Source: Corynebacterium heidelbergense
GTDB lineage: Bacteria; Actinomycetota; Actinomycetes; Mycobacteriales; Mycobacteriaceae
Assembly (NCBI RefSeq): GCF_028609845.1
Contig: NZ_CP063191.1
Location: 1,240,001-1,304,000, forward strand
Reading direction: 5' to 3'
DNA: 64,000 nt
Part shown: in pieces, positions 56,782 through 64,000 of the stretch
How the letters are laid out: each line of letters opens with the position of its first letter
How positions within the stretch are numbered: position 1 is the stretch's first letter
Notes under the pieces: generated by a model
What the model was told of the DNA's origin: nothing
Databases searched by the model: none
The model's input: the letters and a program-made list of their open reading frames with translations, nothing else
Translations under genes and position numbers: made by a program

Positions 56782-56821
56782 GGGCGGGCTGAAATGGGCT
56801 TCGGTGGGCGGGCTTAAATGG
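56782..56821. repeat. 16-bp direct repeat at the 3' end of the TIGR03085 gene
   Basis: GGGCGGGCTGAAATGG (56782-56797) and GGGCGGGCTTAAATGG (56806-56821) differ at one base and are 24 bp apart. The second copy contains the stop codon of the minus-strand gene; the first lies just outside it. Confidence 0.5.
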
Positions 56822-57518
56822 TGCGCCGCTTGATCTTTTCCTGGGCTCCCTTGGTCAAGTCCTCGATCTTGACCTGGGCTACATCATCGCGGCCGAGGAG
56901 CCACAGCACTAGTTCCCCTGCCGGTCCGCTGACTTGTGCCCGGGGGCCACCTGCGGAGCCGCCCTCCAGCGAGCTGTGCTCGCCGCCGGGGACGTCCGTG
57001 CGCTGAAGTATCACGCGCGCCGGGGACCCGGCGCACACGAGGGGAACCATGCGGCGTGCGGCCGCCCATAGTTCGTTGCTGTGGGCTTCCGAGAGCTGGC
57101 GCGGTTCCACATCGCCCGCCTGGCCCGGCTCCCCCGTGCTGGCGGCGCGGCGCACATCTTCGTGGTGGACGAAGTTCTCCACGGCGTTGACGAGGTTGTC
57201 ACCGGCGCGCATGGGGTTCCAGGCCGGGGGGCCGCAGCGGAACATCTCCACCAGCTCTGCGTAGGGCTTGGAGCCATAGGTGTTCTGTACCGAATCGAGA
57301 TGGCCGGACAGGAAGGGCACGAACATGCCTGCGGCGGCGTCGGGTCGGTATTCCCGCACGACCAGGTGGGCGGCGAGATCCCGCGTGGTCCACCCCTCGC
57401 AGAGCGTGGGGGCATCGGGACCACTCACGGCCAGCAGGTCGGCGAGCTTGGCGCGCTCCGCCTTGGCAACGGTCATAGGGGCGGAGGACGGCGAGCCGGA
57501 GGCTGTGTTTTCGCTCAT
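56814..57518 (-). CDS. TIGR03085 family metal-binding protein (DinB/maleylpyruvate-isomerase-like)
   Basis: A 234-residue protein of the TIGR03085 family of actinobacteria, related to mycothiol-dependent maleylpyruvate isomerases. It starts with a helical-bundle segment (AERAKLADLLAVSGPDAPTL, WTTRDLAAHLVVRE). The metal-binding histidines are likely H in AAHLVVRE and the pair in NFVHHEDVRRA. The C-terminal domain is the MDMPI-C type (ELVLWLLGRDDVAQV). The substrate is unknown. The ATG at 57516-57518 lies 7 nt after TAAGCT with no SD, so a leaderless transcript is predicted. ftsK follows 160 nt downstream. Confidence 0.87.
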   Translation of the reverse strand: MSENTASGSPSSAPMTVAKAERAKLADLLAVSGPDAPTLCEGWTTRDLAAHLVVREYRPDAAAGMFVPFLSGHLDSVQNTYGSKPYAELVEMFRCGPPAWNPMRAGDNLVNAVENFVHHEDVRRAASTGEPGQAGDVEPRQLSEAHSNELWAAARRMVPLVCAGSPARVILQRTDVPGGEHSSLEGGSAGGPRAQVSGPAGELVLWLLGRDDVAQVKIEDLTKGAQEKIKRRTI

Positions 57519-57525
57519 GGTGGCC

Positions 57526-57531
57526 AGCTTA
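57526..57531 (-). promoter_or_regulatory. -10 element of the TIGR03085 gene, leaderless
   Basis: On the minus strand TAAGCT ends 7 nt before the ATG; no SD. Confidence 0.55.
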
Positions 57532-57595
57532 CGTACGCTTCACCGGGAGCGCATGTGCGCCCAGGGCGCCCGGTGCCCCCGCCGGGGGCGAGGGG

Positions 57596-59878
57596 TTACA
57601 GAGCCGGTCGGGATTCGACCTCGTCTAGCTCTTCGACGATCTCGCTGGTCATGGGAATGACCGTGGGAACCACGAGGGGCTTGCGCTTCCACTTGTCGGC
57701 GATGTGCTTGCCGACGCGCCGGCGGATGGCCTGCGCCATGCGGTAGGGGTCGTTCTCCCCTTCCCCGGCCAGGTCCATCATGATGTTGTCCACTAGCTCG
57801 CGCAGCTCGGTGAGCATGTCGCGGGCATCGTCGGAGAACCCCTTGGCCTGGATCTGCGGGCTCTCCAGCGGCCGTCCGCTGCGGTTGTCGATGACCACCG
57901 AGACGGCGAGCAGACCACCGTCGGCCATAGCGGTCCGATCCTCCAGCACCTCATCGTCGATGTCCCCCATGCGCACACCGTCGACGTAGAGGTTGCCCAC
58001 GGGGAACTGCCCGACGACCCGGGCCTGCCCGTCGACGAGGTCCACGACCACGCCGTTTTGCGCCAGCGGGATGTTCTCCGGGTTCACCCCGGTGGAGATC
58101 GCCAGCTCCTTGTTGGCCCGCAGGTGGCGCCATTCCCCGTGGACGGGCATGACGTTGCGCGGCCGCGCGGCGTTGTAGAGGAACAGCAGTTCCCCGGCCA
58201 GGCCGTGACCGGAGGTGTGCACCTTGGCATCTCGTCCAGTCACGACGGTGGCGCCGATCTGGGAGAGCATGTTGATCACGCCGAAGACGGCTTCCTCGTT
58301 GCCGGGCACGAGGGAGGAGGACAGGATGATGACGTCCCCGTTGCGTACGGTGATCTGGCGGTGTTCCCGGCGGGCCATCCGGGACAGGGCGGCCATCGGC
58401 TCACCCTGCGTGCCGGTGGTGATGAGCACAACCTTGTGGGGGGCCATCTTGCCGGCCTCGTCCATACTGACGAAGGTCCCCCGCGGTGCGGTGAGGTATC
58501 CCATGCGCTCGGCGATCTCCATGTTGCGAATCATGGAGCGGCCCGTGAAGGCGACCTTCCGGCCGGCGGCCACCGCCGCGTTCACCGCAGACTGCACGCG
58601 GTACACGTTGGAGGCGAAGGAGGCGATGATCACGCGCTGCTTGGCATCCCGGACCAGGCGGTTCAGGGTGGGGGCGATGTCCGCCTCGGAGCCAGAGAAA
58701 CCGGGAGTAGCGGCGTTGGTGGAGTCACACAGGAAGAGGTCCACGCCCTCGTCACCGAAGCGGGACAGTGCGGGCAGGTCGGTGGGACGCCCATCCAGCG
58801 GCGTTTGGTCCAGTTTGATGTCACCGGTGTGCACGACCAGGCCGGCCCCGGTCTTCAGGGCGATGCCCAGGCAATCCGGGATGGAGTGGTTCACCGCGAA
58901 GAAGCGCAGGTCGAAGGGCCCGCGGTTGAGGTGGGATTCCTCGTTGACCTCAATGAGCTTCGGCCGCTGGCGGTGCTCCTGGGTCTTGGCCTCGATGAGG
59001 GCACAGGTGAACCGCGAGGCGATGATCGGGATGTCCGCGCGCTGCTTGAGCATCCACGGAATGGCGCCGATGTGGTCTTCGTGGCCGTGGGTGACGACGA
59101 GCGCCTCCACCTTGTCCCACTTGCCCTCCAGGTAGGAAAAGTCCGGCAGGATCAGATCCACGCCCGGTTCACCGGAGCTGGGGAAGAGCACGCCACAGTC
59201 GATGATGAGCAGGCGGCCGTTGTATTCGAAAACGGTCATGTTGCGGCCGATCTCGGAGATGCCACCCAGGGCGACGACGCGCAGCCCGTTCTTCGGGGCG
59301 CTCGGCGGGGAGGGCAGACGCTTGGTGAGGTCCGCACCCTGCATGGACTTCAGCGGGCCCTTGCGCTGGTTGCGGTCTCCGCGGTCCCCCCGATTGTTGC
59401 GGCCACCGCGGCCGTTGTCGTTGCCGCCGTTACCGTTGCCACCGTTGCCGTTGTTGTTATTGCCGCCGCGGTTATTTCCGTTGCGCTGCCCGCCGCGGTT
59501 ATTCTCCGAGCTGGAGTCCTCCCCACCTCGGTTCGAGCTGCGGTCCCCGCCACGGCCGCGTCCCCGGGAACGCCGGGAGCGGTTACGGGAGGAGCCCTTG
59601 GCGTTGTCCCCCTGCGAGCCGTTCCCCGAAGAGGTGTCGGAGTCCGCCGGTGCGCCGGCCACCGAGCCGTCGTCGAATGTCGTGGCAGCGGCCGCATTGG
59701 CGGGCGCTGCTTGGGTGGGCTGCTGGGCCGAGTCAGAACCCTGGGCCCCCTCTACCGCCGCTTGGGCGCGGGCCCGGGCTGAATCGGCGTCCTTGTTGTC
59801 GGCCTCTTGGGTCGTTTCCGCGCTCGGCGGAGCCGCCTGCCGGGTTACTTTTCGTCCCCGGGAGCGTTGTTCAGTCAT
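57596..59878 (-). CDS. rnj: Ribonuclease J
   Basis: A metallo-beta-lactamase/beta-CASP ribonuclease with 5'-3' exo- and endonuclease activity in mRNA decay and rRNA maturation. It has 760 residues; the enzyme core starts at about residue 195 (NGLRVVALGGISEIGRNMTVFE is split by the core's first strand). The zinc site HGHEDHIGA is at about residue 263, followed by HTGDIKLD and HGEWRHL. The N-terminal 190 residues are disordered: Ala/Gln/Thr-rich, then Arg/Ser and an Asn/Gly-rich RGG-like stretch (DNA about 59345-59600). The ATG at 59876-59878 has AGGA 5 nt upstream, 7 nt after the dapA stop. Confidence 0.95.
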   Translation of the reverse strand: MTEQRSRGRKVTRQAAPPSAETTQEADNKDADSARARAQAAVEGAQGSDSAQQPTQAAPANAAAATTFDDGSVAGAPADSDTSSGNGSQGDNAKGSSRNRSRRSRGRGRGGDRSSNRGGEDSSSENNRGGQRNGNNRGGNNNNGNGGNGNGGNDNGRGGRNNRGDRGDRNQRKGPLKSMQGADLTKRLPSPPSAPKNGLRVVALGGISEIGRNMTVFEYNGRLLIIDCGVLFPSSGEPGVDLILPDFSYLEGKWDKVEALVVTHGHEDHIGAIPWMLKQRADIPIIASRFTCALIEAKTQEHRQRPKLIEVNEESHLNRGPFDLRFFAVNHSIPDCLGIALKTGAGLVVHTGDIKLDQTPLDGRPTDLPALSRFGDEGVDLFLCDSTNAATPGFSGSEADIAPTLNRLVRDAKQRVIIASFASNVYRVQSAVNAAVAAGRKVAFTGRSMIRNMEIAERMGYLTAPRGTFVSMDEAGKMAPHKVVLITTGTQGEPMAALSRMARREHRQITVRNGDVIILSSSLVPGNEEAVFGVINMLSQIGATVVTGRDAKVHTSGHGLAGELLFLYNAARPRNVMPVHGEWRHLRANKELAISTGVNPENIPLAQNGVVVDLVDGQARVVGQFPVGNLYVDGVRMGDIDDEVLEDRTAMADGGLLAVSVVIDNRSGRPLESPQIQAKGFSDDARDMLTELRELVDNIMMDLAGEGENDPYRMAQAIRRRVGKHIADKWKRKPLVVPTVIPMTSEIVEELDEVESRPAL

Positions 59879-59885
59879 ATTTTTC

Positions 59886-60788
59886 CTATACCCCTGCCTC
59901 ACGCAGGTCTTTTTCCAGCTGTTCTAGTTCTGCTGGGGATGGTTCAACGATTGGTAGCCGTGGCGAGCCCACATCAATTCCGCGCAGCTTCAAACCCGCC
60001 TTCGCCAGAGCCACTCCCCCGAGCCGCGCCTGGGCGCGCTGCAGGGGCACCAGGCTCACCGCGATCTGACGGGCGGTGGCGATGTCCCCGGCGTCGTAGG
60101 CTTCCCGCAAGGCTTTGAGCCTGTCGGCAGCCAGGTGGCCGATGACGGAGATGAAGCCGGTTGCTCCGCTGGCCAAGAACGCCAGATTAAGCGGATCATC
60201 CCCGGAATACCAAGCCAGGTCGGTAGTTTCCACGAGTTCCATCGCTGCGGCGAGGTCCCCCTTGGCGTCCTTCACAGCGGCGATGTTGGGGTGCTCCGCG
60301 AGTCGGCGGATGGTCGCGGACTCGATGGGAACGTTCGTGCGCGAGGGGATGTCGTAGAGGCAAATCGGCACGTCCACCGCATCGGCCACGGTGGTGAAGT
60401 GCCGGTACACCCCCTCCTGGGATGGGCGGGAGTAGTAGGGCGTCACGATGAGCAGGGAATCGGCCCCGGCTGCGGCGGAGGCCTTGGCGATGTCCACGGA
60501 CTCCGCAGTGTTGTAGGTCCCGGCCCCGGCGATCAGGCGAGCCCGATCGCCCAGTTCAGCTCGCACGGCTCTGAGTAGGTCCAGCTTTTCCGCGATCTTC
60601 GTGGTGGGGGATTCACCGGTGGTCCCGGCTAACACGAGGGAGTCGCACCCCTTGTCCACGAGGTGTCCGGCGAGCTCTACGCCGCGGTCCACGTCGATGG
60701 ACCCATCTGGGGTGAACGGTGTTGCCATCGCCACGGAGATTGTGCCGAAGTGCTCGGCACCGCGCGTCGCTGCATTACCAGTACTCAT
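59886..60788 (-). CDS. dapA: 4-hydroxy-tetrahydrodipicolinate synthase
   Basis: Condenses pyruvate with aspartate semialdehyde, the entry to diaminopimelate and lysine. It has 300 residues in a TIM barrel. The Schiff-base lysine is K173 in AAVKDAKGD, with GTTGESPT (pyruvate site), YYSRPSQ and Y145 in LYDIPSR of the proton relay. The ATG at 60786-60788 lies 8 nt after TAACCT with no SD, so dapA appears to have its own leaderless start separate from dapB-thyX. rnj follows closely. Confidence 0.96.
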   Translation of the reverse strand: MSTGNAATRGAEHFGTISVAMATPFTPDGSIDVDRGVELAGHLVDKGCDSLVLAGTTGESPTTKIAEKLDLLRAVRAELGDRARLIAGAGTYNTAESVDIAKASAAAGADSLLIVTPYYSRPSQEGVYRHFTTVADAVDVPICLYDIPSRTNVPIESATIRRLAEHPNIAAVKDAKGDLAAAMELVETTDLAWYSGDDPLNLAFLASGATGFISVIGHLAADRLKALREAYDAGDIATARQIAVSLVPLQRAQARLGGVALAKAGLKLRGIDVGSPRLPIVEPSPAELEQLEKDLREAGV

Positions 60789-60796
60789 GGGTTACC

Positions 60797-60802
60797 AGGT
60801 TA
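60797..60802 (-). promoter_or_regulatory. -10 element of dapA-rnj, leaderless
   Basis: On the minus strand TAACCT ends 8 nt before the dapA ATG; no SD. Confidence 0.45.
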
Positions 60803-60848
60803 CCTTCCCGTTGTGTCGTTGGAAGCATTCGCCGCACCGGCGCACACT

Positions 60849-61601
60849 TCAGGAGTCGCTGACGTAGGGGCTTGTGGCCATCTGGGTGCCGTCACGGAGC
60901 TGGGAGATGGAGAAGTCAGCGAAGACTTCCGGGGAGATCTCCTGCAGCAGCCGGAGGCACTCCACCGCCACTGCCCTGATCTCGGCGTCGGCGTGCTCGG
61001 CGGCCCGCATGGCGATGAAGTGCCGCCAGGACCGGAAGTTTCCGGTCATAACGAAGCGGGTCTCGGTGGCGTTGGGGAGCACCGCCCGGGCAGCTTGCCG
61101 GGCCTGCTTGAGCCGCAGGGCAGCGTGAGGTTGGGCCTCGGTGTGCCCGGCTAGCCCCTGGAGGATCTCCCCGTAGACGTCGTGGGAGACGTCCGCAGCT
61201 CGCAGGAACAGGGCTTTGAGCTGCTCGTCGGCGGCGATGGCGGCGGGCAGCACCACCCGCGCCTCCTCCGCCGGCACATAGCGTTGGGATAGCTGGCTGA
61301 AGGAGAACATGCGGTGGCGCATGATCTCGTGGCTGCATGACCGCGAAACGCCCCGGAGGTACATCGTCGCGCTGGCGTGTTCGAGCACCGCGAGATGGCC
61401 CACGTCCAGGATGTGCCGGATGTAGGCGGCGTTGGTCGCGGTGTGCGGGTTGGGTTTATCGAACGTTTCGTAGCAGGCCCGCCCGGCGAACTCGGCGAGC
61501 GCGGAGCCGTCGGGGGCCTGCGGATCCCAGTCGATGTCTTCCGGCGCCGTGAAGGCCGTGTGGCCGATGAGCCGGATGTCCAGGTCTACTGCGACGGCCA
61601 T
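60849..61601 (-). CDS. thyX: Flavin-dependent thymidylate synthase
   Basis: Makes dTMP from dUMP using FAD, NADPH and methylene-THF. It has 250 residues. The ThyX signature RHRx7S is at residues 95-105 (RHRMFSFSQLS), continuing QRYVPAEE; the later conserved segment is NATETRFVMTGNFRSWRHF. The ATG at 61599-61601 is 5 nt after the dapB stop with no SD, so it is translated by coupling. Placement between dapB and dapA is the corynebacterial order. Confidence 0.96.
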   Translation of the reverse strand: MAVAVDLDIRLIGHTAFTAPEDIDWDPQAPDGSALAEFAGRACYETFDKPNPHTATNAAYIRHILDVGHLAVLEHASATMYLRGVSRSCSHEIMRHRMFSFSQLSQRYVPAEEARVVLPAAIAADEQLKALFLRAADVSHDVYGEILQGLAGHTEAQPHAALRLKQARQAARAVLPNATETRFVMTGNFRSWRHFIAMRAAEHADAEIRAVAVECLRLLQEISPEVFADFSISQLRDGTQMATSPYVSDS

Positions 61602-61606
61602 GTCGG

Positions 61607-62365
<759 letters not shown>

Positions 62366-62475
62366 TCACCTTCTGCGGATTGCGGTCTGCTCTACCCCCA
62401 CCTTTGGGAAGGGGTTAGGAGCGACGGGGGGAAGTTATGACGACAGGGGAAATGGGGCCGGGTGCGAAGACGGCC

Positions 62476-64000
62476 CTAGTCCTCCACGGGCACCAGGGAG
62501 ATCTTGCCGCGATTGTCGATATCGGCGATCTCCACCTGCAGCTTGTCGCCGACGTTGACCTCGTCCTCCACCTTCTCCACCCGGCGGTCCCCACCGATCT
62601 TGGAGATGTGCAGCAGCCCGTCCCGGCCCGGGAGCAGGGAGATGAAGGCACCAAAGGCGGTGGTCTTCACCACGGTGCCAAGGAAGCGGTCCCCCACCTT
62701 CGGCAGTTGGGGGTTGGCGATCGAGTTAATTCGGTCCACAGCGGCCTCGGCGGCGGGTCCGCCCACGGCCGAGATGAACACGGTGCCGTCCTCCTCGATG
62801 GTGATGTTCGCACCGGTTTCCTCCGTGATCTGGTTGATGGTCTTGCCCTTGGGGCCGATGACCTCACCGATTTTGGACTGGGGAATGTTCACCGTGGTGA
62901 TGCGGGGGGCGAATTCGCTGAGCTCCTCGGGGCCATCTACGGCGCCGGCCATGAAGGTGAGGACCTCTAGGCGAGCTTCGTAGGCCTGGCCCAGGGCATC
63001 TGCCAGCACATCGGAGGGGATGCCGTCCAGCTTCGTATCGAGCTGAAGAGCGGTGACGAAGTCCGCAGTCCCGGCGACTTTAAAGTCCATGTCACCGAAG
63101 GCATCCTCGGCCCCCAGGATGTCCGTAAGGGTGACGTACTTCTCTTTCTTTCCGACCGTGCCGGTCACCAGGCCCATGGCAATCCCGGCGACGGGGGCCT
63201 TCAGGGGCACCCCGGCCATGAACAGGGAGAGGGTGGAGGCGCACACGGAGCCCATCGAGGTGGAGCCGTTAGACCCTAGGGCCTCCGAGACCTGACGAAT
63301 GGTGTACGGGAAGACCTCCCGGTTGGGGATGACGGGGGCCAGCGCGCGCTCGGCCAGTGCCCCGTGTCCAACTTCCCGACGCTTGGGGCTGCCTACCCGG
63401 CCGGTCTCGCCGGTGGAGTAGGGAGGGAAGTTGTAGTGGTGGATGTAGCGCTTGACGCTCTGGGGGCCCAGCGAGTCGATATGCTGCTCCATCTTGAGCA
63501 TGTCCAGTGTGGTCACGCCCATAATTTGCGTCTCACCACGCTCGAAGAGGGCAGAACCGTGGACGCGGGGCAGGATGTCCACAACTGCTCCGAGGCTGCG
63601 CAGGTCCTTGGGCTTGCGACCGTCGATTCGGATGCCCTCCTCCAGGATGCGCTGGCGCACAATCTGCTTCGTCACGTCGTTGTGGGCCGCGCGGATCTCG
63701 GCTTCACGATCCGGGAAGCTCTCGGCGAGTTCCGCCACGACTTCCTGCATGTTCTCCGCTAGGGCTTCGTCCCGCTCCTGCTTGTCGGGGATCTGCATGA
63801 TGTCCGCGAGAGCCTCTTCGGTCTCCGCCTCCACGGCGGTGAGGACATCCCCGCCAAACGGCGGGAACAGCTCGAATTCGCGCTGCGCGGCATCCACGGT
63901 GCGGGCCAGCTCGACCTGCGCTGCGCAAAGGGTAGCGATGAAGGGTTTTGCGGCCTCGATCCCCTGGGCCACAACGTCTTCGGTGGGGGCGGGGGCACCT
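62476..64000 (-). CDS. pnp: Polyribonucleotide nucleotidyltransferase, C-terminal part (cut by window edge)
   Basis: PNPase, a phosphorolytic 3'-5' exoribonuclease of mRNA decay. The last 508 codons are present and the start lies beyond the right edge. Seen in order: the helical linker region (about 63500-64000), the second RNase PH core with [12 protein letters not shown] and the phosphate/catalytic segment [19 protein letters not shown], a KH domain ([15 protein letters not shown]) and the S1 domain ([20 protein letters not shown]) at the C-terminus. dapB follows after 119 nt. Confidence 0.96.
   Translation of the reverse strand, partial: GAPAPTEDVVAQGIEAAKPFIATLCAAQVELARTVDAAQREFELFPPFGGDVLTAVEAETEEALADIMQIPDKQERDEALAENMQEVVAELAESFPDREAEIRAAHNDVTKQIVRQRILEEGIRIDGRKPKDLRSLGAVVDILPRVHGSALFERGETQIMGVTTLDMLKMEQHIDSLGPQSVKRYIHHYNFPPYSTGETGRVGSPKRREVGHGALAERALAPVIPNREVFPYTIRQVSEALGSNGSTSMGSVCASTLSLFMAGVPLKAPVAGIAMGLVTGTVGKKEKYVTLTDILGAEDAFGDMDFKVAGTADFVTALQLDTKLDGIPSDVLADALGQAYEARLEVLTFMAGAVDGPEELSEFAPRITTVNIPQSKIGEVIGPKGKTINQITEETGANITIEEDGTVFISAVGGPAAEAAVDRINSIANPQLPKVGDRFLGTVVKTTAFGAFISLLPGRDGLLHISKIGGDRRVEKVEDEVNVGDKLQVEIADIDNRGKISLVPVED

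Overview
The window is a stretch of core chromosome from a high-GC actinobacterium, almost certainly a Corynebacterium or close relative. The evidence is gene content and order: rnd-dxs-suhB-ppgK-sigA, sigB-dtxR-galE, oxyR/hrpA, nrdR-(divS-like)-lexA-hflX-dapF-miaA-miaB, gluABCD-recX-recA, pspA-clgR-cinA-pgsA and ftsK-rnj-dapA-thyX-dapB-pnp is the Corynebacteriales order, and gluABCD is the corynebacterial glutamate importer. The species cannot be decided from the sequence alone. No rRNA, tRNA, insertion sequence, prophage or CRISPR array was seen. Both ends cut genes: hemE at the left edge and pnp at the right edge.

Layout. 1-9.3 kb: hemE, a DUF3000 gene, RNase D, dxs (isoprenoids), an RNA m5U methyltransferase, DUF3159 and DUF3710 genes, dut, DUF3093 and DUF4193 genes. 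9.3-13.5 kb: suhB-like phosphatase, polyphosphate glucokinase, and sigA with a lysine-repeat N-terminus. 13.5-18.7 kb: small conserved actinobacterial proteins, an SF2 helicase, a SAM methyltransferase and dtd. 18.8-21.8 kb: sigB, dtxR, galE. 21.7-32.7 kb: DUF4192, PAC2, a Ski2-like helicase, oxyR divergent from hrpA. 32.7-35.2 kb: nrdR, a divS-like gene and lexA around three SOS-box candidates. 35.2-43.5 kb: hflX, a Cys-tailed unknown, dapF, miaA, DUF349, a membrane protein, miaB. 43.5-50.7 kb: gluABCD, recX, recA, DUF3046, pspA, clgR. 50.7-64 kb: cinA, pgsA, terC behind a manganese riboswitch, ftsK, a TIGR03085 gene, RNase J, dapA, thyX, dapB, pnp.

Common threads. DNA damage (lexA, divS-like, recA-recX), iron (dtxR), peroxide (oxyR), manganese (terC riboswitch) and envelope or proteolytic stress (pspA, clgR, sigB) regulators are interleaved with housekeeping genes. 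Lysine/peptidoglycan precursor genes (dapA, dapB, dapF), RNA decay enzymes (rnj, pnp, rnd) and tRNA modification (miaA, miaB) recur.

The strongest unannotated signals are regulatory. (1) A yybP-ykoY-type Mn riboswitch lies before terC, with a hairpin that can hide the Shine-Dalgarno sequence. (2) A fixed TANNNT-N6-8-(A/G)TG arrangement sits in front of 17 genes that lack an evident SD; it predicts leaderless mRNAs and helps set several starts. (3) SOS boxes lie at lexA/divS and recA. (4) A SigH-like promoter is interwoven with an 8-bp inverted repeat before sigB. (5) A long hairpin lies in the sigA leader. I did not find a defence system, biosynthetic cluster or other wholly new multi-gene system here.
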